NCBI RefSeq assembly: GCF_019880305.1
Contig: NZ_CP082301.1
Location: forward strand, 310,001-374,000
Length of the DNA stretch: 64,000 nucleotides
Direction of reading: 5' to 3'
Source of the DNA: Streptomyces decoyicus
Lineage (GTDB): Bacteria > Actinomycetota > Actinomycetes > Streptomycetales > Streptomycetaceae
Within the stretch, counting starts at the first letter, position 1; each line of letters starts with the position of its first letter. The notes beneath the pieces were generated by a model that was not told the DNA's origin, did not search any database, and saw nothing but the letters and a program-made list of their open reading frames with translations. Of this stretch, positions 24,158 through 32,895 are shown piece after piece. Position numbers and translations under genes: made by a program.

Positions 24158-24536
24158 CTACCGGAGCCAGTGGGCGGCGTGCGGGCGCAGGCGCGGGGCC
24201 GAACTCGCGGAGGTAGGGCTTGGTGTCGAGCACGGGGGTCCCGTCGACCGCGTCCAGATCGCGGACGTGGAGTTCCATGCCGTCGACCTTCACCAGCGTG
24301 CACCGTGACACACCCAGCCGGTTGGGGCGGTCCTTGCTCCGCTGCGCGAAGATGCCCACCAGCGGTCAGTCGGTATTGCCACGCGGATGCCGGGCACCGG
24401 TCTCGATCTCATCCTCGGGCACACGATGGAAGTGGAATACCACCTCCAGGTGGGAGAAGTCCGCCAGCCCGAGCAGTGCCTCTTCCCCGTAGACCGCGGC
24501 ATCCAGCCGGATCAGGTGAAACCGGTTTTCGATCAC
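24158..24536 (-). pseudogene. Disrupted TrmO/TsaA-like tRNA methyltransferase gene
   Basis: Homologue of the TsaA/TrmO family, SAM-dependent enzymes acting on t6A37 of tRNA. ADFSHLEVVFHFHRVP and GARHPRGNTD precede, and PLVGIFAQRSKDRPNRLGVS and DAVDGTPVLDTKPYLREFGP follow, a TGA stop at 24366-24368 that stands where relatives have TGG (Trp). The N-terminal 20-25 residues are missing: the only start is a GTG overlapping the DUF3662 stop (GTGA). A one-base shift after REFGP is also possible. With two or three lesions it is almost certainly non-functional. Confidence 0.8.
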
Positions 24537-24931
24537 ATCCCTTGGGGGCCGGCGGCACCGGCAGGAATGTGCGCGAGGGCCGCGCTCGATATGCGGTACC
24601 GGCCGTTCGGCACGTCGGCGGCGGTGACGTGGACGGTGAGGGGCCCCGCCCATTCGTATCCGCGGTCGACGGCATGCCGGGCCAGCACATCGGTCAGTTG
24701 CTGCCCCACCTGCCCGCCGCCTTCGGCCAGTTCATCGTGCACCTCTTTCGCGAGTTCGACCGTGTAGTCATTGGGCACGAGGACTCTGCTCTGGCTGCAG
24801 ACGACCGCATGGCCGTCACACTCCTGCCGTAGCGCGTCGAACAACTGGACCGGATCGGTCCGGAAAATCTTGGCCAGCAGCGCGCTCTCGCAGTCCTCCA
24901 CCACTCGTTCCCAACGCATCAGCAATCCCAT
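24533..24931 (-). CDS. DUF3662-only protein (FhaA N-terminal domain without FHA)
   Basis: 132 residues matching the N-terminal domain of FhaA-type cell-wall regulators: MRWERVVEDCESALLAKIFR, QLFDALRQECDGHAVVCSQS, LVPNDYTVELAKEVHDEL and AGPLTVHVTAADVPNGRYRI. FhaA proteins normally continue into an FHA phosphothreonine-binding domain; here the protein ends directly after the DUF. Stand-alone copies exist in Streptomyces, so this need not be a truncation. ATG 24931 is chosen by domain alignment. It is coupled by GTGA to the broken TrmO-like gene. Confidence 0.75.
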   Translation of the reverse strand: MGLLMRWERVVEDCESALLAKIFRTDPVQLFDALRQECDGHAVVCSQSRVLVPNDYTVELAKEVHDELAEGGGQVGQQLTDVLARHAVDRGYEWAGPLTVHVTAADVPNGRYRISSAALAHIPAGAAGPQGM

Positions 24932-24980
24932 GGAGATCGTCTGCCCTGGTGCGCCATGCACATGCGGAGGGTGTCAGGGC

Positions 24981-25000
24981 GGGTCGGGTCGGGTCGGGTC
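24981..25000. repeat. GGGTC pentamer repeat, four copies
   Basis: Four perfect GGGTC units between divergent genes; a GGGCG precedes them. It is short and probably slippage DNA. Confidence 0.85.
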
Positions 25001-25056
25001 ACAGGAAAACCCTTGGCCCTCCTTGCACGGGCGGTCACAATGGGCGGGTGCCGATC

Positions 25057-25623
25057 ATGACCTTCCCTGAAGCCGGTGTCCCACCCGATCTCCAGACGCA
25101 GGTGTCGGAGCTGCGGGACGAGGCGTGGCCGCCGGATTCCTCGTCGGCGCCCGGCACCTTCGCCCACGACCCGGCGCTGCGGCCGGTGTCGATGCTGCTC
25201 GTCGACGGTGCCACGGTGCTCGCCGCGCTGGACATCCTCACCAAACAACTCGTCCATGACGGAGAGCGGTTCCGGGCCGCGGGGCTGAGCACGGTGGTGA
25301 CCCGTGGTGCCGCCCGCGGCCAGGGACACGGCCGCCGTCTGGTGACGGCCGCCCGTGAAGCAATGGCAGCCATGAATCCGGACATCGGCCTGTTCACCTG
25401 CGACCGGCCGCTCCGGTCCTTCTACGAGAGCGCGGGCTGGCACCACCTGCCCGGCGCGGTACTCGTCGGCGGTACGCCCCTGGCCCCGTTTCCCAGCGAC
25501 CGCCCCGGCTTCGACAAGGTCACCATGGCCGACTTCTTCTCGCCCCGGGGCCGCCGGCATCGGTCGTCCTTTCCGCACTCCCGCATCGAGTTGTACCCGG
25601 GCGAGATCGACAGACTGTGGTGA
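25057..25623 (+). CDS. GNAT-family N-acetyltransferase (AAC(2')-like)
   Basis: 188-residue acyltransferase. The acetyl-CoA loop reads VVTRGAARGQGHGRRLV (Q/RxxGxG/A type) followed by helix TAAREAMAAM. LFTCDRPLRSFYESAGWHHL is the closing GNAT motif B. The arrangement and the C-terminal extension resemble aminoglycoside 2'-N-acetyltransferases, but the substrate is open. The start could be ATG 25057 or GTG 25048; neither has a strong ribosome site. It is divergent from the DUF3662 gene. Confidence 0.82.
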   Translation: MTFPEAGVPPDLQTQVSELRDEAWPPDSSSAPGTFAHDPALRPVSMLLVDGATVLAALDILTKQLVHDGERFRAAGLSTVVTRGAARGQGHGRRLVTAAREAMAAMNPDIGLFTCDRPLRSFYESAGWHHLPGAVLVGGTPLAPFPSDRPGFDKVTMADFFSPRGRRHRSSFPHSRIELYPGEIDRLW

Positions 25624-25817
25624 CGACGGTCCTCCGCGGGGGCACCTAGCGTTCCGTTGGACGGTTTGAGGCCAAGCACCGCGTCAGCGGATTTCATGGT
25701 CGATCATTGATTTCAGCAGACGCGCGCCCGACGGTCCGGTGACGCCCGGCCGCCCGGCCTGACCGGGGGCCGCCCCCGACCGGTGCGGCCGGCCCGAACA
25801 GCCCCCGTGGAGGATTG

Positions 25818-26258
25818 ATGGCCGGTCATGGGAAGTTCCCCAAGGTGGCCGGAGACGTGCCCGGCGCCGGCCCCCGGAATCCGCGGACTCCCCGTCGCGC
25901 TCATCGGCCCGGGTGTCCCTTCTGCCTCATCGTCCGGGGCCGGGCACCGGCAACGGTGCTGCGCGAGTGGCCGGAGACCATCGCCATCCGGCCGCGCCAT
26001 GGAGGTGTCACCGACGGACATCTGCTGGTCATCCCCAAGGTGCATGTGGCCGATGTCGCCGAGGACCCGTCGGTCTCCGCGACCACCATGCTGCGCGCCG
26101 CCGAACTCGCGGCGGAGGCCGGCGACTGCAATGTGATCACCTCACGCGGTCCGTCGGCCACCCAAACCGTCCGCCATCTTCATCTCCACCTCGTCCCGCG
26201 CACCGACGGCGACGGCTTGCTTCTGCCGTGGACCACCGCCCGGCCCGCGGAGAGATGA
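25818..26258 (+). CDS. HIT-family nucleotide hydrolase/transferase
   Basis: 146 residues. CPFC at about 35 and the C-terminal HLHLHLVPR (histidine triad) define the HIT fold; GHLLVIPKVHVADV is the central strand. Members hydrolyse dinucleoside polyphosphates or AMP conjugates. ATG 25818 follows GGAGG by five bases and is preferred to the TTG three bases upstream. The basic, Pro/Gly-rich first 30 residues are unusual. It converges on the conflict operon, ending 18 bases from it. Confidence 0.9.
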   Translation: MAGHGKFPKVAGDVPGAGPRNPRTPRRAHRPGCPFCLIVRGRAPATVLREWPETIAIRPRHGGVTDGHLLVIPKVHVADVAEDPSVSATTMLRAAELAAEAGDCNVITSRGPSATQTVRHLHLHLVPRTDGDGLLLPWTTARPAER

Positions 26259-26276
26259 CCGCCGGGTCCCCCTCAC

Positions 26277-26696
26277 TCAGGCGAGGAAGAGGACCGTCAT
26301 GGTGTCGATGGCGACCAGGACGCCGTAGGAGAGGAGCATCGTCCTGGACAGCGCCACGCCACGCCACGGCACTCGGTCGCCGTGCTGTTCGGCGTCCATG
26401 GTGAACAGCGGCACCTGTGGGGTGCTGCGGTCGGTGACCTTCTCGTAGAGGGTGCGGAACCTCCGCTCCTGGCCGAGGTAGTAGCTGTCGAGCAGCCAGA
26501 ATCCCGCCGCCAGTCCCAGGGCGACCACCGCCGTCTTCCAGCTCGGGCCACGGGTGGCGACCGCGATGAAGGCACCGCTGACGGTCATGGCCCAACTCTT
26601 GACGACGAAGGAGGTGTTGGCATGCCGGGCGATCACGGCCTGGAGGAACTCCAGGTGTTTCACTTCCTCCGGACAGAAGCGCGGTGGCACGGTCAT
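26277..26696 (-). CDS. Small integral membrane protein of the TIR operon
   Basis: 139 residues with three hydrophobic segments at about 36-50, 55-75 and 120-138. The soluble N-terminus (EEVKHLEFLQAVIARHANTS) and the LDSYYLGQERRFRTLYEKV stretch between helices recall a widespread family of small membrane proteins often seen beside TIR or other defence genes; this is from memory and needs a profile search. It is last in the six-gene operon, and its ATG overlaps the upstream stop (ATGA). A membrane-perturbing effector role is possible but unproven. Confidence 0.7.
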   Translation of the reverse strand: MTVPPRFCPEEVKHLEFLQAVIARHANTSFVVKSWAMTVSGAFIAVATRGPSWKTAVVALGLAAGFWLLDSYYLGQERRFRTLYEKVTDRSTPQVPLFTMDAEQHGDRVPWRGVALSRTMLLSYGVLVAIDTMTVLFLA

Positions 26697-28363
26697 GCCG
26701 TCGCCCCTCCTTCCGCGGGCCGCGGGCGGTCAGGGCCGGCGTGACGAGACTCCCCCGGCGGGGCCGTCCTGGACTCACCGGGTGCCCGGTCGTCATGGGG
26801 CGTCCGGGGCTCGTCCGGTGCGGGGGCGTCGTCAGGTACGTGGGCGTCGTCGGGCTGCCCGGCCTCGTCGGTCGTCTGGACCTCGCCGGGTACATGGGTC
26901 CCGTCGGGTACATGGGTCCCGCCGGCTATGCGGGTCCCGCCGGGTTCCTGGGCCTCATCAGGTACTCGGGCCTCGCCGGATGCCGTCGCCGCGGGCTGCT
27001 CCGTCCGCTGCTCGGGCGGTTCACGGAACTGTGCGTTCAGGTCGTCGGCGATGCCGTTGAGCCGGTTTTCGAGCGGCTCGGGGGCGTAGCGTTCGAGCAC
27101 CGTGTAGGCCTGATCGAGGAGTTCGAGACGCGCCCGGGGCGGTGTGGGACGGGTGGGCGCCCGCTCGTCGGTGGGCGGGGCGGCTCCGTTGCGTACCGCT
27201 GCGGGGTACGGCCAGGCGGGCATGGTGAGCGGAAAGTCGTGGCGGCCGGCGACACCGGTGCGGGCGCGCTCCTCGACGATGCGGATGCATGCCTCGTCGA
27301 GAGTCCGGCGGGCATCGCTCGCCGCCGCTTCGACCGTGGCACGCAGTCGCCACCAGGTCTCGGTGTGCCCCACCAGCCTGCGCCGTGCCTCCCCCAGCAG
27401 CTCCCGGCCCCGCTTCTCCGCGGCGGCGACGGACTGTTCGGCCTCCCGGTCGCTGTCGGCGCAGGGGTTGTGGGCGAGCACCTTGACCACGATCGCGGCG
27501 GTGCTGAGCACCAGCGTGAGGAGGACGACGGCGCTCTGGTCCGGTGCCAGGTCCACATGCTCGCGCACCGCGTCTGCCGCGCGCATACGGGCCCAGATGC
27601 CGACCATCGTGAGAATGGCCAGGGCGAAGAGCACCGGCCCGGCCGCGTTCGGCCAGGGCAGTTCACCGGCCGTCCGACGCTCCGTACGCGGACTCTTGGG
27701 CCAGACCGCCTCGCGCAGGGCGGCGATCGGACCGCGGTGGGTCCGCTCCAGCGTGCGGGCGGCCCGGGTACGCCGCCGGAAGACGGACTCGGCCAGCAGA
27801 CTGCCCGCGGCCAGCAGGCAGACGGCGACTCCGAACCCGGGCAAGTACGCCAGATAGTAGGCGACTGCCTGCTCCTCCCCCAGTCCGAAGAACCGCTGCA
27901 TCAGCGTGCCGATGAACATCGTGTCGAAGGCCACGCCGGCGACCAGGGTGGGCCACAGCAGACGCCGCCAGAGCACCGGAGGACGGCGCAGGCTCTCCGG
28001 CCCGTCGTCGGCATGGCGGGTGCGCAGCTCCCCGACGCGCTCCTGGGCCCGCCGGGACGACCGGGCGACGGTGAACCGCTCGGCCGCTTCGATGGTGGTC
28101 TGTGCCTCCTGGAAGGTGCGGGCGACCGCGGTGGCCGCGCTGCCGAGCCCCGGTTGCGCCGCGGTCAGCACGGTGTTGGCGTCGGTGAAGGCACGCATGA
28201 GAGCGGCCTGTTCACGGTTGTCGGTCTGGTCCGTCGGCCGTGAGGACGGCCGCTTCCTGACGTCCAGTTCGACGAAGGTGGGGTCACTGCCGGGAGGGCA
28301 GTCGACCGCCGCCTGATAGCGGGCGGCCGGCCCTGGCCGGTGCTTTCCGTTGGTGGTGTTCAT
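26693..28363 (-). CDS. Four-helix membrane protein with repetitive acidic tail
   Basis: 556 residues, no recognised family. Residues 45-115 form a likely helical cytoplasmic domain; four membrane helices lie at about 135-160, 167-195, 248-268 and 282-304. Residues 310-400 are charged and helical (coiled-coil-like ADSDREAEQSVAAAEKRGRE). From about 440 on, the tail is a degenerate repeat rich in Pro, Asp, Glu, Gly and Thr (GGTHVPDGTHVPGEVQTTDE), probably disordered. ATG 28363 follows the lipoprotein stop by 15 bases. It could be the membrane partner for the lipoprotein and NTPase. Confidence 0.75.
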   Translation of the reverse strand: MNTTNGKHRPGPAARYQAAVDCPPGSDPTFVELDVRKRPSSRPTDQTDNREQAALMRAFTDANTVLTAAQPGLGSAATAVARTFQEAQTTIEAAERFTVARSSRRAQERVGELRTRHADDGPESLRRPPVLWRRLLWPTLVAGVAFDTMFIGTLMQRFFGLGEEQAVAYYLAYLPGFGVAVCLLAAGSLLAESVFRRRTRAARTLERTHRGPIAALREAVWPKSPRTERRTAGELPWPNAAGPVLFALAILTMVGIWARMRAADAVREHVDLAPDQSAVVLLTLVLSTAAIVVKVLAHNPCADSDREAEQSVAAAEKRGRELLGEARRRLVGHTETWWRLRATVEAAASDARRTLDEACIRIVEERARTGVAGRHDFPLTMPAWPYPAAVRNGAAPPTDERAPTRPTPPRARLELLDQAYTVLERYAPEPLENRLNGIADDLNAQFREPPEQRTEQPAATASGEARVPDEAQEPGGTRIAGGTHVPDGTHVPGEVQTTDEAGQPDDAHVPDDAPAPDEPRTPHDDRAPGESRTAPPGESRHAGPDRPRPAEGGATA

Positions 28364-28378
28364 CGCTGCCCGCCGTCC

Positions 28379-29641
28379 TCACTTTCTGATGATTTCGATG
28401 TCGACGCGCCGGTCGCACTGGAGCTTTTCCTCGGCGGTCATCCGGCTCCCTGCGGCATGGGCCGGTTTCGAGCACCCCGTCGGCAGGCCCCGGCCGTGTG
28501 CCGTCACCCGCTTCACCCCGAGTCCGGTCAGGACCTTCTTCACCGCGTTCGCCCGTGCCTGCGACAGCTGTTGGTTGTTGTCCGGACGGCCGCGCGGATC
28601 GACATAGCCGAGGACGGCGACCCTGCTGCCGGGGGTGGTGCGGGCCCTGACCGCGACATCGTTGAGCAGCGGCAGGGCCTGCGGGCGGACGGTGGACGAG
28701 TTGGTGTCGAAGAGTGCGGCGCCGGGGAGTTGGTAGGTCTCGGGACGGTCGTCGGCGTAGTGGATCGCCGGGTCCTGGGGCTGCTTCTTGCCCGGCGCCC
28801 GACGTCCGGCGGTGCCGATGGCCGTCGGGGCCAGGGTGCAGGAGGTGCCGGGAGCGGCCGTGTCCGCGCCGCACAGCTTGCGCCACAGGGCGGTCAGCCA
28901 GGTGCGCTGGGCCGCCGTGGGAGCGGGCTGGTCGGTGGCCGGCTGGCCCAGCCCGGCGAGCGTGAGGTCCACTCCGGTCAGGGACGGTATCTCGTCCCGG
29001 GCCGCGCAGACCCGGGCGATGGCGTTGACCTCGCTCGTGTCCCGGAAGGCGGCCGCGCGCAGATCGGCGCAGCCGGTGGTGGAGAGCCCGTCGGTCAGTA
29101 CGAGGAGACTGCGGCTGCCGGATGCGCCGTCCAGTGAGGAGACGCCTGCCGTGAGCGCCGCAAGGACGTTGCTGCCACCGCTTTGGGGGGTGGCGCTTTC
29201 GGCCTTGCCGACGAGGTCGGTCAGGCAGCCGGCCGCTTGCTGCTTCCGCTTCTTTTGATTGATCGAGTTGTCGTTGTCCTTGACCCAGTCGGTCGAGCGG
29301 TCCTTGGCGATCCAGGTGATCTGTGCCGAGTCGCCGCTGAAGCTGCCCACCGAGATCGTGTCCTTGCGGTCGACCACCTCCGCGAGGAGCCGGCCGATGC
29401 TGTGGGCGTAGTCGCGTCCGGCGGTCTTGCCCCGTACGGAGGCGGAGTCGTCGACGAGGACCACGGTGCGGCCCGCGGTGTCCACGGGCTCCTTCATCCA
29501 GGCGCAGGCGTCCAGGCGTGGCGCGTCGCCGCATGCGCTGAGGAGGCCGGCCGTGAGCACCATCACGAGGGCTCCGGCGAGCGTGGGCGCTGCCTGACGG
29601 CGCCCGGGTGCCCGGAGTGCTGCGGTGTCCGGTGGGTTCAC
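28379..29641 (-). CDS. Lipoprotein with vWA-like and OmpA-type domains
   Basis: 420 residues. The signal ends GLLSACG, a clear lipobox. A von Willebrand A-like domain follows: VVLVDDSASVRG supplies the DxSxS part of a MIDAS, and LVLTDGLSTTG the second metal Asp. The last 130 residues are an OmpA/MotB peptidoglycan-binding-like domain (ALFDTNSSTVRPQALPLL, LGYVDPRGRPDNNQQLSQAR, AVKKVLTGLGV). It is thus a surface-tethered protein able to bind a partner through MIDAS and the wall through OmpA. GTG 29641 overlaps the upstream stop as GTGA. Confidence 0.85.
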   Translation of the reverse strand: MNPPDTAALRAPGRRQAAPTLAGALVMVLTAGLLSACGDAPRLDACAWMKEPVDTAGRTVVLVDDSASVRGKTAGRDYAHSIGRLLAEVVDRKDTISVGSFSGDSAQITWIAKDRSTDWVKDNDNSINQKKRKQQAAGCLTDLVGKAESATPQSGGSNVLAALTAGVSSLDGASGSRSLLVLTDGLSTTGCADLRAAAFRDTSEVNAIARVCAARDEIPSLTGVDLTLAGLGQPATDQPAPTAAQRTWLTALWRKLCGADTAAPGTSCTLAPTAIGTAGRRAPGKKQPQDPAIHYADDRPETYQLPGAALFDTNSSTVRPQALPLLNDVAVRARTTPGSRVAVLGYVDPRGRPDNNQQLSQARANAVKKVLTGLGVKRVTAHGRGLPTGCSKPAHAAGSRMTAEEKLQCDRRVDIEIIRK

Positions 29642-30540
29642 GGGGCCAGCTCCTCGACGTCGGCCGTGGAGGCCACCCAAGAGAAGGGGCTGAGTCCCAT
29701 CTGACGGCAGAATTCGCTCAGTGCCTTGTCGTAGGCGTTGGCGTACTCGAAGAGTCCGACCTGCTCGTGGTGCTTGGTCGCGGCCGTGAGGACGCCGGCG
29801 AGCGCTTCGGCCCCGTTGCGGCGGGTGTTCTTGAGGGCCTGCATGACCTTGAAGAAGTCCTCGTCGGCGAGTGCCGCGGCGAACGGCACCAGCAGCCGCC
29901 GCTCGGCCGGGCCCAGCGTGCCGAGGAGCTCCAGTTCGCTCATCACCTGTAGCCAGCGCTCGGTGCGCGCCTGCACCTGTCCGGCCTTGAGCTCACCGAG
30001 GCGGTGCTCCTCCGTCAGCCTCAGTTCGGCGAGGTGGAAGGGCAGCACATGTTCGCGCAGGGCCGGGTCGATACGCATCCGCACCGACGGCCGGCAGCGG
30101 ATCAGACCTTTGTCGTCGTTGTAGCACCACCCGCCGCGCAGCTCCTTGTTGACGGCCTTCTCCGCGGCCACCGGGTCGAGGGGATCGCAGGTCCGGGCGA
30201 CGGCCCAGGCGCGGCGCAGCAGCTTGCCCCGGGCTGCCTCCTCGTGGAGCGCCGCGCGCTCGCGCAGGGTGTCCAGCGGCATCTCCCGGCTGCTCCAGCG
30301 GAAGTGCGGGACGAGTTCAAAGGCGAACACATCGCCGCGCGCCGCTACCGACAGCGCCTCCTCGCCCGGTGGCAGCTCGACCGCCGCCTCGGCCTGCGCC
30401 GCCTGTCCGGCGACCGTGGTGTCGGTGCCGTCCGCCTCGTCGACGGGCTCGGGGCCGTCGACGGTCTCCGCGCCGTTCTTGCCCGTTACCCGGTGCCACC
30501 AGTTGCGGAGCCGGGCGCGCAGTCCTTTGCGCTCTGTCAT
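29638..30540 (-). CDS. Hypothetical soluble protein of the TIR operon
   Basis: 300 residues, no recognised family. An amphipathic basic N-terminus (RKGLRARLRNWWHRVTG) could touch membranes. Residues 25-60 are acidic linker; 70-300 are mostly helical with a conserved-looking centre (GWCYNDDKGLIRCRPSVRMR, HLAELRLTEEHRLGELKAGQ). There are no catalytic motifs. ATG 30540 has GGAGAG upstream, 27 bases after the NTPase stop. Its position between NTPase and lipoprotein suggests a linking or adaptor role, which is inference. Confidence 0.75.
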   Translation of the reverse strand: MTERKGLRARLRNWWHRVTGKNGAETVDGPEPVDEADGTDTTVAGQAAQAEAAVELPPGEEALSVAARGDVFAFELVPHFRWSSREMPLDTLRERAALHEEAARGKLLRRAWAVARTCDPLDPVAAEKAVNKELRGGWCYNDDKGLIRCRPSVRMRIDPALREHVLPFHLAELRLTEEHRLGELKAGQVQARTERWLQVMSELELLGTLGPAERRLLVPFAAALADEDFFKVMQALKNTRRNGAEALAGVLTAATKHHEQVGLFEYANAYDKALSEFCRQMGLSPFSWVASTADVEELAP

Positions 30541-30567
30541 GGTCTCTCCTCTTCGTACGGGCGTCGG

Positions 30568-32895
30568 TCAGGACGCGGAGTCGGTGGCGCGGCCGCCTCG
30601 GGGCGGTTGGGGGCGGAGCTGCCGAAGGGTGCGCGAGTCCGGGTGACGTCCGGCCCACATGCCCAGGTAGAACCCGGCGCGCAGGGACAGCGGCCGGGCG
30701 CAGATCCGCGGTACGAGTACTTCCAGGAAGGCGGCGAATTCCTTGTCCGCGTCCCCCGCGAGCAACCAGCGCCGCAGCAGGTCCCAGGCGCGGGTCGAGC
30801 TGTCCTTCCCCATCAGGGCGTGGCGCCAGAGACGCACCAGGGCATCGGCACGGTCCGGGTCGGTCATGGCGGTGTCGGCCAGGACGGGCCGGTCGCGGCG
30901 GTCCGGGCCGGCGCCGTAGCGGCTGAGGATCAGCAGGGTGCGGATGGCGTGCTGGGACAGATGGTCGTTGTCCGACGTGATCCACTGGTCCAGTGCGTCG
31001 GCTGTCGGGCCCGGCGCGCCGGCGAGGTAGAGCCAGGACATCGAGAAGGCCACCGAGCTGCTGAAGGCCAGCTCCGGCCGGCTGCCCAGTTCGCGCAGTG
31101 CCCAGAGGGTGTCCGGGACGTCCTGTGCACCGACCAGGGTTCCGTAGGCCCGGGCCGCGCTGTCCTGGAGCTGCCACCGGGGGCTGCTCAGCCAGCTTCT
31201 GATCTGGCCCCGTACCCGGTGCACCAGCCGCGGGTCGTGGGCCGCCATCTCCAGGGCCAGCGCCGCGGATTGCCGATAGGCCGCGGACTCCCCTGCCCAG
31301 TGCCGGATCAGGTCCCGGTAGACGCTGTCGAAGTCATGGCTGAGCAGGATTCCGGCGATCTGCGCGGCACGGACCCGTATCCGCTCCAGCGGACCGGCGA
31401 CCAGCGCCGTCAGCCACTCCCGCAGCGGGTCGCGCAGACTGTCGTAGTCGTGCCAGACGACCTCGATGACGGCGTGCATCAGCTCCTCGTCCACCAGCCT
31501 GGCGCGGCGGGGGTTGTCGTCGGCGCGGCCACCGGGCGTGGCGTCGGCACCGGCGCGCATCTCCTGCGGGATCAGCTGGTCCAGTTCCCGTTCGAAGACG
31601 TGGTTGGTGGGTGCCGGTTCTCGGGTCTCGTAGCGCGGCAGGACGGTCGCGCTGAGGACCTCGCCCGCTTCGAAGACGTCGGAGAGCGGATGGCCGTGGA
31701 AGAACGCATAGGCGATACGGAACGCCTGGCGGTGCGGATCCAGGACCGGGCCCTGCGAGGTCTCGGCGGGGACGTGCAGCAGTTGCTTCGCCAGCCGGCG
31801 CAGCCGGTCACGCCACTGGCCGATGACCTCGCCGAGGCTGGAGTCCTCCGCGTGGACGCGCTGCGCCAGGACATCGGCGAACTCGACGACGCTGCGCACG
31901 GACGGGGCCCCGTCGAGGGTGCGCTGCACCCGCTGTGACCCCAGCATCCGGGTGATGAACGCCGTGGTGTGCTCGGCGGTGCAGTCCGGCTGTGTGCAGG
32001 CGCCCGGGTGCCCGGCGAGCAGCCTGCGCAGGTGCACCGCCAGGACGTCGCCGAGGGCCGGGCGCCGGTGCTCGAAGGCGTGCGGCCGCAGCCGGTCGGG
32101 GTCCACCGGGCCCGGTTCGCCGATGACGACGAGGAAGGCGCGCTGTTTGCGGGCGAGATGGCCGAGCGTTTCGAGCGTCGACAGTTTCAGTGGCTGGTCG
32201 TCCAGGTCCACCACGAAGCCGCCCGGGGTGAGCAGTTCGTCGGCGCGCCGGCACAGTGCCTGGAGGATGCCCTGGGTCTCGCTGTGCAGGATCTTGATGC
32301 TGTCGTCGGGGCAGCATCCTGCGAGCAGCTTCAGCGCGGTGGACTGGCGACCGCTTCCCGGCTGCCCGGCGAGCACCAGGACGTGCTGCGCCGCGAGCCG
32401 GGACGCCATCTGTGCCTGCTGGTCGACGTCCTGGTGGGAGTCCAGGTGCTGGGCGACGGTCAGCGCGGAGACGCTCAGCACCTGGATCTCGATGCCGGTG
32501 TCGGCGCCGATGGTCAGCTGCTCGGCGTAGAAGGCGGAGCCGCTGCCGTTGGCGACGGCACTGCGCTTGAGCTTGTTCAGGGCGTTCTGCTGCCGGGCCT
32601 GCTGGTAGCGGGTGAAGTCGCCGCCGTCGCCGGTTTCCCGGCGGGGTGCTTGCCGGCCGGTCTCCTGGGCCGACGGCCGGGGGGCGCCGTTCTTGGCTGC
32701 TGTGTGGTCGCCCGCGGCGTCCGCGGGGGTTGCTTCGGTACCGTCGGACGGTGGGGCGGCGCCGGGCTCCACCGGTTCGGGCGCGCTCGGTGCGGGGTCG
32801 TCCGCGGCCGGAGCGGAGTCCGCCGCCGAGGAGAGGTCCTCGCCCGGCCCCTCCGCCGTCTCTCCCGCCGCCACGGCCTGTTCGGTTTCGCTCAC
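30568..32895 (-). CDS. Large STAND-like NTPase with helical repeats
   Basis: 775 residues. Residues 1-90 are a disordered Ala/Pro/Glu-rich lead. At 114-124 stands VANGSGSAFYAE, echoed in the TIR tail next door. The Walker A equivalent is GQPGSGRQST (177-186), with Arg-Gln in place of the usual Gly-Lys-Ser order; Walker B is GFVVDLDD (226-233). A cysteine patch GACTQPDCTAEH lies near 310. The second half is alpha-helical with HEAT/TPR-like spacing (SAARAYGTLVGAQDVPDTLW and similar). This resembles sensor NTPases of bacterial conflict systems. GTG 32895 overlaps the TIR stop as GTGA, so the pair is co-translated. Confidence 0.78.
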   Translation of the reverse strand: MSETEQAVAAGETAEGPGEDLSSAADSAPAADDPAPSAPEPVEPGAAPPSDGTEATPADAAGDHTAAKNGAPRPSAQETGRQAPRRETGDGGDFTRYQQARQQNALNKLKRSAVANGSGSAFYAEQLTIGADTGIEIQVLSVSALTVAQHLDSHQDVDQQAQMASRLAAQHVLVLAGQPGSGRQSTALKLLAGCCPDDSIKILHSETQGILQALCRRADELLTPGGFVVDLDDQPLKLSTLETLGHLARKQRAFLVVIGEPGPVDPDRLRPHAFEHRRPALGDVLAVHLRRLLAGHPGACTQPDCTAEHTTAFITRMLGSQRVQRTLDGAPSVRSVVEFADVLAQRVHAEDSSLGEVIGQWRDRLRRLAKQLLHVPAETSQGPVLDPHRQAFRIAYAFFHGHPLSDVFEAGEVLSATVLPRYETREPAPTNHVFERELDQLIPQEMRAGADATPGGRADDNPRRARLVDEELMHAVIEVVWHDYDSLRDPLREWLTALVAGPLERIRVRAAQIAGILLSHDFDSVYRDLIRHWAGESAAYRQSAALALEMAAHDPRLVHRVRGQIRSWLSSPRWQLQDSAARAYGTLVGAQDVPDTLWALRELGSRPELAFSSSVAFSMSWLYLAGAPGPTADALDQWITSDNDHLSQHAIRTLLILSRYGAGPDRRDRPVLADTAMTDPDRADALVRLWRHALMGKDSSTRAWDLLRRWLLAGDADKEFAAFLEVLVPRICARPLSLRAGFYLGMWAGRHPDSRTLRQLRPQPPRGGRATDSAS

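Noticed and set aside
24366..24368. In-frame TGA in the TrmO-like gene as selenocysteine or programmed readthrough
   Set aside because: The family has Trp, not Cys/Sec, at this site, and the gene is also truncated at its N-terminus.
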